A DNA stretch of 64,000 bases, taken from positions 56,356 through 120,355 of the forward strand of contig UPYK01000005.1 of the NCBI GenBank assembly GCA_900538545.1. The letters run 5' to 3'. The notes under the pieces were generated by a model that saw only the letters and a program-made list of their open reading frames with translations, searched no databases and was not told the origin of the DNA. The number at the start of each line of letters is the position of its first letter. Within the stretch, counting starts at the first letter, position 1. Source of the stretch: an uncultured Eggerthella sp. (lineage in GTDB: Bacteria; Actinomycetota; Coriobacteriia; Coriobacteriales; Eggerthellaceae). This document shows, one piece after another, positions 44,508 to 52,457 of the stretch. The translations under genes were made by a program, and so were the position numbers.

Positions 44508-44732
44508 CTACTCCTGAAGGCTTGCGACGTACGCGATAAGGTCACCGATGGTCTCGAGGCCTTCTGGCTCACCGAAGTCGATCTCGCACTTCTCTTCCAA
44601 TTCACAGATGAGCTCGACCATATCGAGAGAATCAACACCAAGAGACTCGAACGTTGCCTCTTCGGTGATAAGCCCCTCTTCAACATCGAGGTTTTCAACG
44701 AGAAGTTCTTTGATGATTGCAAGCGTATCCAT
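44508..44732 (-). CDS. acpP: Acyl carrier protein
   Basis: A 74-residue acidic acyl carrier protein. The serine that takes the phosphopantetheine arm is in GVDSLDMVEL near residue 35. AGAAAGGGCGG precedes the ATG. It stands alone, with no fatty-acid synthesis genes beside it. Its activating enzyme, AcpS, is encoded near 34.4 kb. A promoter of moderate quality, TTTTGT-16-TAGAAT, lies about 75 bases upstream on the minus strand. Confidence 0.95.
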   Translation of the reverse strand: MDTLAIIKELLVENLDVEEGLITEEATFESLGVDSLDMVELICELEEKCEIDFGEPEGLETIGDLIAYVASLQE

Positions 44733-44972
44733 AACCGCCCTTTCTGTTTACGTGTAGCATGCGCGCAAGAACGCATTTAAGATCAAGACAGCATTCTAGC
44801 GCAAAGCACCCCGAACAAAAGAACAAAAGAGCCATCCGCACCGCCCGCACACAACCGTTGCGAGCGAGCATGCGCAAAAATGAACCACCGCTCGAAGGCT
44901 CTCCGATTGGCACGGTCATACTCGCTATAGTTAGGCTAGTTAGAGAATGCAAGCCGCGCACAAGGAGGCAGC

Positions 44973-45812
44973 GTGCAAGAAGAGATCGTAGTGAAAGCTC
45001 CCACCACCGAAGCGCTCACCCCCGCTCAGATCACCCAAAAAGCCGAAGACCTTGGCGTGACCAAGACCGAGATGTCCTTCGGACGAAGCTTCGCCCTCTC
45101 GATCATGGCAGGCGCATTCATCGCCATGGGCGCGATGTTCTTCTCGCTCGTGGTTGGTGACCCAGCACTGCCCTTCGCTATTCAGCGCGTACTCGGCGGA
45201 TTCCTGTTCTGCCTTGGCCTTATCCTGGTAGTGGTTGCGGGCGCCGAACTTTTCACGGGCAATACCATGATCGTGATGACCGCCGCAAGCAAACGCATCA
45301 AGTGGTCAGCAGTCTGGAAGAACTGGATCGTGGTGTTCTTCGGCAACTTCCTTGGCGCACTGGTGATAGTCGGTCTCGTCTTCCTCTCCGACATGTCTGC
45401 GATGAACGGTGGTCAGGTGGGTCAGACCATGGTCAGCGTGGCGGCTGGCAAGATGCACGCCGATTGGCTCGTGCTCTTCGCGAAGGGGATCATGTGTAAC
45501 TTCCTCGTGTGTCTCGGCGTTTGGATGGCCTACGCTTCGAAGACCGTTGCCGACAAGATCCTTGCCGTTGTCTTCCCTATCACAGCGTTCGTGGCCTGCG
45601 GGTTCGAACACTGCGTGGCCAACATGTTCTTCCTGCCCATGGGTGCCCTGCTCGCTTCCTGCGGCATCGCTCCAGCCGGCATCGATCCAGCAAGTGTGAA
45701 TATGCTGGGTGCGCTCTACAATTGGTCAGCCACCGTGCCCGGCAATATCGTGGGCGGCGCACTCATGGTAGGCATGATGTACTGGTTCATCTATCGCAAG
45801 AAGAAGAATTAG
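44973..45812 (+). CDS. Formate/nitrite transporter family protein
   Basis: A 279-residue member of the FNT family of pentameric channels for formate, nitrite, hydrosulfide or lactate. Six helices are visible; family motifs are GAELFTGNTMIV near residue 90, KGIMCNFLVCLGVW near residue 170, and GFEHCVANMFF near residue 210. A 35-residue hydrophilic N-terminus precedes helix 1. The GTG start has AAGGAGG 4 bases ahead. The substrate is not certain; formate is the most likely for an anaerobe. No pfl, formate dehydrogenase or sulfite reductase gene lies next to it. Confidence 0.92.
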   Translation: MQEEIVVKAPTTEALTPAQITQKAEDLGVTKTEMSFGRSFALSIMAGAFIAMGAMFFSLVVGDPALPFAIQRVLGGFLFCLGLILVVVAGAELFTGNTMIVMTAASKRIKWSAVWKNWIVVFFGNFLGALVIVGLVFLSDMSAMNGGQVGQTMVSVAAGKMHADWLVLFAKGIMCNFLVCLGVWMAYASKTVADKILAVVFPITAFVACGFEHCVANMFFLPMGALLASCGIAPAGIDPASVNMLGALYNWSATVPGNIVGGALMVGMMYWFIYRKKKN

Positions 45813-46059
45813 CACCTGCTGCTGCCCGTTCAGGCAAGCAGCACACCCAAGGGGCACTTGTAATTACACGCTTTCGCTGTTCGCTTGTCTTTCGACAAGC
45901 TCATGCGCTTCGCTCCTTCGGACAGCCTAATACTAACTAAGTTTGCGGACTCAGAGTAATTTAAGTACCCCATGGGCTCAGCTGCTTGCCTCGCCCTCTC
46001 CGCTAATCGAACTCTAACCTGTTTGAGTCTTATTGATGGGCAAACTTCTTTTCTTACGC
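45813..46059. other. Intergenic stretch between the FNT gene and the ArsR operator
   Basis: After the FNT stop a stem TGCTGC-TGCC/GGCA-GCAGCA (about 45820-45845) could end transcription, although no T run follows. Further on there are short self-complementary bits such as CTTGTCTTTCGACAAG, but no gene or known element. An 85-codon minus-strand reading here was judged to be chance. Confidence 0.35.
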
Positions 46060-46110
46060 TTGACAAAAGGTCTATAGTTGCTAACATATGAACAGATGCT
46101 CATATGTTAG
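46060..46110 (+). promoter_or_regulatory. Promoter and ArsR/SmtB-type operator of the metal module
   Basis: TTGACA (46060-46065) and TAACAT (46082-46087) are 16 bases apart. The -10 is inside a perfect inverted repeat, CTAACATATGA (46081-46091) and TCATATGTTAG (46100-46110) with an 8-base spacer. Its ATATGA/TCATAT core matches the operators of SmtB/CzrA/CadC repressors. Confidence 0.85.
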
Positions 46111-46118
46111 GACGTAAT

Positions 46119-46463
46119 ATGACTGAAGACAAACATACTGCAGAAAACCTCATGAGCGTGGTCGGCGAAGGTGAGACCCTGCCCGATGACGAACTGCTCT
46201 ACGATCTAGCCGATCTCTTCAAGACATTCGGCGACACCACGCGCATCAAGATACTCTATGCGCTGATGAATGGCGATCTCTACGTGAACGATATCGCCGA
46301 GATCGTAGGCGTTTCGCAAAGCGCGGTCTCCCACCAGCTCCGCGTGCTCAAGCAAGCGCGCCTGGTCAAATTCACGCGCGATGGCAAGAACGTCACGTAT
46401 TCGCTGGCAGATGACCACGTCTACGCCATGCTCTCGCAAGGCCTCACTCATATCTGCGAATAA
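46119..46463 (+). CDS. ArsR/SmtB-family metal-responsive repressor
   Basis: A 114-residue winged-helix repressor. The helix-turn-helix is in VNDIAEIVGVSQSAVSHQLRVLKQA. The C-terminal helix reads DDHVYAMLSQGLTHICE, giving the D-x-H-x10-H-x2-E pattern of the alpha-5 zinc/cobalt site of SmtB/CzrA; the alpha-3 cysteine motif of ArsR/CadC is absent. So zinc, cobalt or cadmium sensing is likely. Start 46119 is favoured by AGGA 6 bases ahead; 46104 is an in-frame alternative inside the operator. First gene of the module with the metallochaperone and P-type ATPase. Confidence 0.92.
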   Translation: MTEDKHTAENLMSVVGEGETLPDDELLYDLADLFKTFGDTTRIKILYALMNGDLYVNDIAEIVGVSQSAVSHQLRVLKQARLVKFTRDGKNVTYSLADDHVYAMLSQGLTHICE

Positions 46464-46542
46464 GCACACCACAGGAAAGAAGCCCCCCTGCAAAGCTCAC
46501 AAAACAACGATCACCCAACCACCCGTGAAAGAAGGAACCGCC

Positions 46543-46764
46543 ATGAAGAAGTCATACAAGCTCGAGAACCTCGGATGCGCCAACTGCGCCGCGCGCATGG
46601 AAGACGCGATCAACAAGATCGATGGCGTGACGAAGGCGCAGGTGGTCTTCATGACCTCCAAGCTCAAGCTCGAGACCTCCACCGACAATATCGATCCGAT
46701 CCTGGACGAAGCCCAGAAGATCATCACCTCCTTCGAAGACGACTGCGTGATCGCTGGCCGCTAA
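46543..46764 (+). CDS. Small HMA-domain metallochaperone
   Basis: A 73-residue heavy-metal-associated protein. The metal-binding loop is GCANCAARMED (CxxC, residues 11-14), with a typical beta-alpha-beta-beta-alpha-beta pattern ending in VVFMTSKLKLET. AAGGA lies 6-7 bases before the ATG. It sits between the ArsR repressor and a P-type ATPase that lacks its own N-terminal HMA domain, so it may stand in for that domain as a separate chaperone. Confidence 0.88.
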   Translation: MKKSYKLENLGCANCAARMEDAINKIDGVTKAQVVFMTSKLKLETSTDNIDPILDEAQKIITSFEDDCVIAGR

Positions 46765-46794
46765 GAGAATCAACGCCCCAACAAGGAAGACACC

Positions 46795-48678
46795 ATGACA
46801 AAACGAGGAAAAGAGATACTACGCGTAAGCATTGGCGCCGCACTTTTCGTGGCTGCGGTCATCATCGTTGCGCTCGCAGCGCCTGCGCTCGATAGCCTTC
46901 AGGCAACACTTCCCTATCCCTTCCTCTCGCTTGCCATCTTCCTCGTTCCCTACCTGGTGCTCGGTTGGCCTGTTCTCAAGAAGGCAGCCCGCAACATAGC
47001 AGCAGGCCACGTCTTCGACGAGAACTTCCTCATGTGCATCGCTACCATCGGCGCACTCTGCTTGGCGGAATTCCCTGAAGCAGTCGCTGTTATGCTGTTC
47101 TACCAGATTGGCGACCTTTTCGAAGACTATGCCGTCGATAAATCACGCGACTCCATCGCCGAGATGATGGACATCTGCCCTGAACAGGCCTACATCGAAC
47201 GTAATGGTGAGATCGAAGCGGTCGACCCCGACGAAGTCGAGATCGGCACCATCATCGTAGTGCGCCCCGGCGAACGCGTTCCGCTCGATGGCATCATCGT
47301 GAAGGGCGAGACCGAGCTCGATACCGCCGCGCTCACAGGCGAATCGCTCCCCCGCAACGTTTTCACGGGCGACCCGATCGCCAGCGGCTCGATCAACCTG
47401 TCTTCCACCATCTATATCGAAACCACCAAGGAATTCGAAGACTCCACGGTCAGCCGTATCCTCGAGCTCGTTGAAGATGCTGCCTCCGAAAAAGCCCCCA
47501 TGGAGAACTTCATCACGCGTTTCGCGCGCTACTACACCCCTATCGTATGCTTGCTCGCACTCTTGATCGCCATCATCCCGCCCTTCTTCACGGGCTTCGA
47601 TTGGGCCGACTGGGTACAGCGCGCGCTCATCTTCCTCGTAGTGTCGTGCCCGTGTGCGCTGGTCATTTCGGTGCCCTTGAGCTTCTTTGGCGGTATTGGT
47701 GCTGCATCCAAGCGCGGCATCCTGATCAAAGGCAGCAACTATCTTGAAGCGCTCTCGCACGTGAAGACCATCCTCTTCGATAAGACCGGCACTATCACCA
47801 AGGGCACCTTTGCAGTCTCGAAGATCGAGCCCGTTGGCATGGGTCGCGAAGAGCTGCTGCGCACCGCAGCGATGGCAGAAGCCTACTCGAACCACCCCAT
47901 CGCACTCTCCATCCGAAAAGAGCACGAAGCGCCGCTCGATCTTGACCGAGTAAGCGAAACAACCGAGATCGCAGGCCAGGGCGTCCGCTGCGTGATCGAT
48001 GGGCAGGTCGTACTCGCCGGCAATGCACGCCTGATGGAAGCGAACGGCATCACGGCAGCCATGAACGAAACGAAGACGACCGTTCTGCACGTTGCGATCG
48101 ATGGCGAGTATCGCGGTTCGATCGAGGTCGAGGACACCATCAAAGAAGATTCCGTTGAAGCCATCCAGCGCATCAAAGAGCTGGGTGTTGCCCATACGGT
48201 CATGCTCACGGGCGATCGCGAAGAGGTGGCTGCGCATATCGCGCACGAAGCCGGCCTCGACGAATACCATGCTGGCCTGCTACCTGAAGGCAAGATCGAT
48301 TTCTTACGCAGCTACCTCGATGAAGCGCCCAAAGGCGAGAAGGTCGCGTTCGTAGGCGATGGCATCAACGATGCACCCGCGCTCATCCGCTCCGATGTGG
48401 GCATCGCTATGGGCGCCATGGGCTCGGATGCAGCCATCGAAGCAGCCGATATCGTATTCATGGACGACAAGCTCTCACGCTTGGCCGACGGCATCGGCAT
48501 CTCGCGTAAGACCATGCGCATCGTGTACCAGAACATCGTGTTCGCACTCGGCGTGAAGCTGCTCGTGCTCGTACTCGCAGCACTTGGTGTCGCGAATATG
48601 TGGGAAGCGATCTTTGCCGATGTGGGTGTTTCTGTGATCGCGATCCTGAACGCTATGCGCGCGCTCAAGGTGAAATAG
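46795..48678 (+). CDS. Heavy-metal P1B-type ATPase (Zn/Cd/Pb group)
   Basis: A 627-residue metal-efflux ATPase. The transport motif is SCPCALVISVP, the phosphorylated aspartate is in FDKTGTITKG, the TGES motif reads LTGESLPR, and the hinge is GDGINDAPAL. The last helices contain NIVFALGVK and a DVG motif, typical of group P1B-2 (ZntA/CadA) pumps for Zn, Cd and Pb. It starts directly with membrane helices; the usual N-terminal metal-binding domain is absent, as noted for the gene before it. It starts 30 bases after the chaperone gene. Confidence 0.94.
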   Translation: MTKRGKEILRVSIGAALFVAAVIIVALAAPALDSLQATLPYPFLSLAIFLVPYLVLGWPVLKKAARNIAAGHVFDENFLMCIATIGALCLAEFPEAVAVMLFYQIGDLFEDYAVDKSRDSIAEMMDICPEQAYIERNGEIEAVDPDEVEIGTIIVVRPGERVPLDGIIVKGETELDTAALTGESLPRNVFTGDPIASGSINLSSTIYIETTKEFEDSTVSRILELVEDAASEKAPMENFITRFARYYTPIVCLLALLIAIIPPFFTGFDWADWVQRALIFLVVSCPCALVISVPLSFFGGIGAASKRGILIKGSNYLEALSHVKTILFDKTGTITKGTFAVSKIEPVGMGREELLRTAAMAEAYSNHPIALSIRKEHEAPLDLDRVSETTEIAGQGVRCVIDGQVVLAGNARLMEANGITAAMNETKTTVLHVAIDGEYRGSIEVEDTIKEDSVEAIQRIKELGVAHTVMLTGDREEVAAHIAHEAGLDEYHAGLLPEGKIDFLRSYLDEAPKGEKVAFVGDGINDAPALIRSDVGIAMGAMGSDAAIEAADIVFMDDKLSRLADGIGISRKTMRIVYQNIVFALGVKLLVLVLAALGVANMWEAIFADVGVSVIAILNAMRALKVK

Positions 48679-48728
48679 ACGCGACTCCACACTCTCTCGA
48701 CTTTTCATCTTTTCCATCAAAGAACAAA

Positions 48729-48756
48729 GAAGCCGCGAACACCGCCGCGGCTTCTT
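48729..48756. terminator. Bidirectional terminator between the ATPase and the cell-wall-binding protein
   Basis: GAAGCCGCG and CGCGGCTTC pair perfectly around 8 bases. T-rich runs follow on both strands (TTC and TTTGTTCTTTG). Confidence 0.7.
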
Positions 48757-48826
48757 CAAAATTCCTTGAATGACCAATTCTTAACGAACAGGCCTCTTCA
48801 AAATCGAGCGTTTTCGCAGAACTCAA

Positions 48827-50386
48827 CTATCTTGTCTTGTCCCACTTGCCGCTGCCATTCACGTGATACTTTCCGATCCAGGTGTTGGTAGCCATCACGC
48901 CATCAGAACCAACATAGTAGTTGCCGATCCATTTGCCATGCTGCATAACGCCAGACTTGTTGAAGTAGTACCACTTGCTACCAATCTGCTTCCAGCCAGT
49001 GACCATGGCCCCAGTATCGCTCTTCAAGTAGTAGCGCGCATTACCATCATTGAGCCAACCGGTCTTCATGGCACCCGTGGAGCGATTGAGGAAGTACCAC
49101 TTCCCCTTCACTTTCTGCCAACCCGTTGCCATGGCGCCCGAAGACTTGTAGTAATACCAGGTGTTGCTCTCCTTGTTCCAGCCCGTCTTCATCGCACCAT
49201 TAGATGGGTTCAGGAAGTAGGTCGTTCCCCCAATGGAAAGCTTACCGGTGAGCATGATACCGTTGCTTCCCAAGTAGTACCAAGTCTTCTTTACTTTGAC
49301 CCAGCCGGTCCTCATGGCGCCATCGCTGCCCAGGTAATACCAGAAATTGCCGCTCTTATACCAACCGGAGTTCATATAGCCACTGCCATTGAAGTGGTAG
49401 CGCTTGCCTTTGATGGTGACCCATTCATTGGCTGGCCATTTCTTTCCTTGGGCGGCAGCCGACTTCGAATCGTACGAGAACCACCACTTGCCGTGCGATT
49501 TCTTCCAAGTGCCTGTGACCGCAGGAGCTTGAGGAATTGGCTTTGGCTTCGCATCATTCACATTCGTGGGAGTGTTCGGGCCCACGTTGATGATGTCATC
49601 GTTGGCTCCCGAAGAGCTGGAATTGCCCGAGTTGCCGCCCGTATTATCGCCCGTGGATGGCGCGGGGTCGATCCTGAATTCGAAGGTCTTCTTTCCTGTG
49701 TAGAGGCCAATGCCCTCAACCGTTACCTTTGCCGTACCTACCTGAACATTGTTCGTGAAGGTGACCTTATAGTCGACGCCCACTTTAAGCTTGCCATAGC
49801 CCTGAACCAGGCCCTCGGAAGTTACCTCGAAGGTCGGCCCGATGATAGTGACCACTGGCGTAAGAGGCTTACCGGTGTAAGTGCAATTGTTCGGTGCGGT
49901 CCAGGCGTAACCCTTCGTGATATCCACGGGGTCTGGCTGATCGACACGGATCTTGAAATCCAGCTGCGCATCGCCGCACTGCACTCGCACATTGCCCCAG
50001 CCGTATCCTGTTGCAACAAGCGTGCATTCGCTATTGCTCGAGAATCCGCCCTCGGAACCAGGGAGCACCTTGATCTTGTCGGGGTCGAGCGAGGTCCAGG
50101 TGATCTGATCGTTCGGCGCGCCCACTACGCGAACATTCAGACGCTGGCCCAGTTCAATGACAGAATTGCGCGGGTCTGTCCCGTTGAAGTCTTGAATCTT
50201 GAGCGTGGCCGCTGCTTTGGTAAGCGTGTCGCTCTTGCTTGTGCTGGTGCTTTCGTTTGCAGCTGCGCTTGCAACTCCGTTTGAAGCTGTCTGATCGCTC
50301 GCTTCATCAGCGAACGCGACCGAGGTCAAGCCAAGAGCAAGCACGAACGCTACGATGAACGAAACCAGATACGTTCTTTTGGTCAT
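48827..50386 (-). CDS. Secreted protein with cell-wall-binding (choline-binding-like) repeats
   Basis: A 519-residue exported protein. A signal peptide (MTKRTYLVSFIVAFVLALG, cleavage after AFA near residue 27) is followed by a Ser/Thr-rich stretch, an Ig-like region (residues about 65-130), an MBG-type beta domain (YTGKPLTPVVTI to GKKTFEFRIDPAP, about 170-245), a low-complexity linker with G, N and S, and from about residue 290 a series of about ten glucan/choline-binding-like repeats of roughly 20 residues (for example GWVKVKKTWYYLGSNGIM). No catalytic domain is visible, so it is probably a surface adhesin or scaffold. Confidence 0.85.
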   Translation of the reverse strand: MTKRTYLVSFIVAFVLALGLTSVAFADEASDQTASNGVASAAANESTSTSKSDTLTKAAATLKIQDFNGTDPRNSVIELGQRLNVRVVGAPNDQITWTSLDPDKIKVLPGSEGGFSSNSECTLVATGYGWGNVRVQCGDAQLDFKIRVDQPDPVDITKGYAWTAPNNCTYTGKPLTPVVTIIGPTFEVTSEGLVQGYGKLKVGVDYKVTFTNNVQVGTAKVTVEGIGLYTGKKTFEFRIDPAPSTGDNTGGNSGNSSSSGANDDIINVGPNTPTNVNDAKPKPIPQAPAVTGTWKKSHGKWWFSYDSKSAAAQGKKWPANEWVTIKGKRYHFNGSGYMNSGWYKSGNFWYYLGSDGAMRTGWVKVKKTWYYLGSNGIMLTGKLSIGGTTYFLNPSNGAMKTGWNKESNTWYYYKSSGAMATGWQKVKGKWYFLNRSTGAMKTGWLNDGNARYYLKSDTGAMVTGWKQIGSKWYYFNKSGVMQHGKWIGNYYVGSDGVMATNTWIGKYHVNGSGKWDKTR

Positions 50387-50506
50387 ACCAGGTCCTTTCT
50401 ACGTAAAAAGGATTGCGCAAAGCACTTGTTGCGCGATGGCTATCATACAAGAAACCCTCAGCAGAATGAACCTCTCCCACAGCTTCTTTAGAAATAGAAT
50501 AAGACG

Positions 50507-50523
50507 TTATAACGTGTTATAAT
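50507..50523 (+). promoter_or_regulatory. Operator and -10 of the toxin-antitoxin operon
   Basis: TTATAAC (50507-50513) and GTTATAA (50516-50522) form an inverted repeat around GT. It contains the TATAAT -10 (50518-50523), so binding would block transcription. Antitoxins of this type usually autorepress. The -35 (TAGAAT, 17 bases upstream) is weak. Confidence 0.65.
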
Positions 50524-50546
50524 ATACAGGAACGAAAGGAGCGAAC

Positions 50547-50849
50547 ATGATTACCACATCGCTCACCAAGGTTGGAAACAGCATGGCTGTTCTTTTACCT
50601 AAAACGTTGCGCGCTGAAGCAGGGATCGAAAGCGATACCAGGCTCTCGCTTTCCTCTCCGCGCAAAGGAGTGGTGGTCATCACTGCCTTGCAAAACAGCA
50701 CCGAAGAAAGACTCAAGACACTTGAGCGCGCAGAAAAACGCATCGCAGAAAACGCCAAGAATATGAAACCCTGGCCTGAAGGGCTTACCGCTGATGATCT
50801 CATCAAGCAAGGAAAGGAGGCTCGCCTACATGAGTTCCTTTCTCTTTGA
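50547..50849 (+). CDS. AbrB/MazE-type antitoxin
   Basis: A 100-residue protein with an N-terminal swapped-hairpin AbrB DNA-binding domain (TSLTKVGNSMAVLLPKTL, residues 4-21) and a helical, charged C-terminal half (residues about 55-100) that would wrap the toxin. AAAGGAG lies 5 bases before the ATG. Its 3' end overlaps the start of the PIN-domain gene by 20 bases, the usual antitoxin-toxin arrangement. Confidence 0.85.
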   Translation: MITTSLTKVGNSMAVLLPKTLRAEAGIESDTRLSLSSPRKGVVVITALQNSTEERLKTLERAEKRIAENAKNMKPWPEGLTADDLIKQGKEARLHEFLSL

Positions 50850-51246
50850 TACCAATGCGCTCATTTATTGGACTTATCAGCACTCCCCATTTCATGAAGA
50901 AGTTTCAAAATTGCTAGAAGCATCTCTTCAAAGCAAGAATTCTATCTGCGCACTTGCTTCTTCTTTGAAGGACGTTTACTTCGCACTCTGCTCGCATTAT
51001 ACCGATGAAGCAACAGCGCGCAGATCGATCGCGCTCATCGCTGAAGTCTTTGATCTTGTAGATCTTTCAGGTCTTCTTGTTTGGGATGCCATCGACTCAG
51101 ATGAACCCGACTATGAGGATGGTCTTATCCGCGCAGCCGCCGAAGCGCTCCAGGTTGATGCGATCATCACCTACGACAGGAAAGCCTTCCGCAACTCCCC
51201 CATCCCTAAGCTAACCGCCCAAGAAGCCATACAGAAACTTTTTTAA
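50830..51246 (+). CDS. PIN-domain ribonuclease toxin (VapC-like)
   Basis: A 138-residue PIN-domain protein, likely an RNA-cleaving toxin. Acidic residues expected at the active site are visible in FLFDTNALIYW (near residue 7), a possible glutamate/aspartate set in EPDYEDGLIRAAA (near residue 97), and ITYDRKAF (near residue 115). Start 50830 was chosen because AAAGGAGG lies 9 bases ahead and PIN proteins begin near the first aspartate; the upstream 50794 reading lacks this. It ends close to the convergent prmC. The pair lies in a short AT-richer stretch. Confidence 0.85.
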   Translation: MSSFLFDTNALIYWTYQHSPFHEEVSKLLEASLQSKNSICALASSLKDVYFALCSHYTDEATARRSIALIAEVFDLVDLSGLLVWDAIDSDEPDYEDGLIRAAAEALQVDAIITYDRKAFRNSPIPKLTAQEAIQKLF

Positions 51247-51261
51247 ATACTAGAGCTCGAC

Positions 51262-52431
51262 TTAATCCTTGTTTACGAGAAGGATGCGGGGGCGGTTGGT
51301 GAGGTCTTGGACGATGCGGGCTTCTGAGAAGCCGCTGTTGAGTGCGATTGTGCGTGCTTGGTCGAGCGATTCCTCGAAAAGTTCGACCGCGAGCACGCCG
51401 CCTGGCTTAAGGAGCCCAAGCGCATCGCCTATGAAGCGACGGAATAGATCGAGCCCATCCGCTCCCCCGTCGAGCGCCAACCGCGGCTCATAATCGTTCA
51501 CTTCAGCATCGAGCGTATCGACCACCTGTGAGGGAATATAGGGAGGATTCGAGACGATCACATCGAACGATCCTTTGTTCTCTGGATCGGCAGCCGCAGC
51601 CGCAAGAAGGTCGCTCTCACGAACGCTTACGCGATCAGCGACACCCTGAGCCTCTACGTTGCGCTGCGCGAGTGCGAGTGCTTCAGGAGCGATATCGAGC
51701 GCGAGCACTTCCATGTTGGGATGCTCGGTCGCAAGAGCGCACGCGATGCAGCCCGAGCCCGTACAGAGATCGATCACGCGAATCGATTCTGGCTTCGGGT
51801 CTGATTTCGTTTCTGATGCAGTTCCCGCAGCTATCGTTTCGTCATCTTGCTCAACACCGTCAATCTGGCTTTGCGAGCTTTGAGCGCCATCCTTAAGCGC
51901 GAAGGTTTCCGATCGTTCAGATGCGCTGTCAATTCCGCCAGCTGAGACCTCGCTCGACACTTCTTCGCTGATGCTGTCTATTTCAACAACGGGAATCTTG
52001 GATGCAGAGTCTTCAACACCTTCAACCTGCCCAGAAACTGCCGAAAGGTCTTCGAACGCATGTGCACTGATCTGCTTCGGCGGCGGAAAGAGCGCGAGCA
52101 CTTCGCTCACCAGCACCTCGGTCTCTGGACGCGGGATCAGCACCCCAGGCGCAACCTCGAGCACCATATGACGAAACGGCGCGGTACCGCAGATCAACTG
52201 GAGCGGTTCACCCGCTCCCCTGCGCGCCACCCACTCACGCATGGTCGAGCGCTCTTCATCAGTTAACGGCTTATCGAAATTGGTATAGAGTTCGATGCGC
52301 GAGAGACCCATGGCCTCCCCCAAAAGGTATTGCGCAGCATGGCGCGGTGCAGCGTCGCCCTTGTTGGCAAGGTAACCCTCGCACCAATCAAGGATCGCCT
52401 TGACCGTCCAGGTTTGATCGTTTGCTACCAC
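51262..52431 (-). CDS. prmC: Release factor glutamine methyltransferase with acidic insertion
   Basis: PrmC methylates the Gln of the GGQ motif in release factors. The N-terminal helical domain (residues 1-105, TWTVKAILDWCEGYLANKG, LQLICGTAPFRHMVLEV, GVLIPRPETEVLV) and the Rossmann domain (VIDLCTGSGCIACALA, VSNPPYIPSQV) are normal. Between them, about residues 115-220, lies an unusual stretch of about 100 residues rich in S, E, D, G and Q with no family resemblance; PrmC is normally about 280-290 residues, this one is 389. The start is a GTG with a weak ribosome site. It follows prfA, its substrate gene, by 26 bases. Confidence 0.9.
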   Translation of the reverse strand: MVANDQTWTVKAILDWCEGYLANKGDAAPRHAAQYLLGEAMGLSRIELYTNFDKPLTDEERSTMREWVARRGAGEPLQLICGTAPFRHMVLEVAPGVLIPRPETEVLVSEVLALFPPPKQISAHAFEDLSAVSGQVEGVEDSASKIPVVEIDSISEEVSSEVSAGGIDSASERSETFALKDGAQSSQSQIDGVEQDDETIAAGTASETKSDPKPESIRVIDLCTGSGCIACALATEHPNMEVLALDIAPEALALAQRNVEAQGVADRVSVRESDLLAAAAADPENKGSFDVIVSNPPYIPSQVVDTLDAEVNDYEPRLALDGGADGLDLFRRFIGDALGLLKPGGVLAVELFEESLDQARTIALNSGFSEARIVQDLTNRPRILLVNKD

Positions 52432-52457
52432 GTGTGCTGCCGCCTGCGCAGGCGCGA

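Noticed and set aside
45830..46087. An 85-codon minus-strand reading between the FNT gene and the ArsR operator
   Set aside because: Composition is unlike the neighbours' proteins, no ribosome site, and it overlaps the ArsR promoter; no support as a gene.
51761..52100. A frameshift or fusion artefact explaining the long prmC
   Set aside because: Both flanking domains are in one frame with no stop and the insert keeps normal codon use, so an in-frame insertion is the simpler reading.
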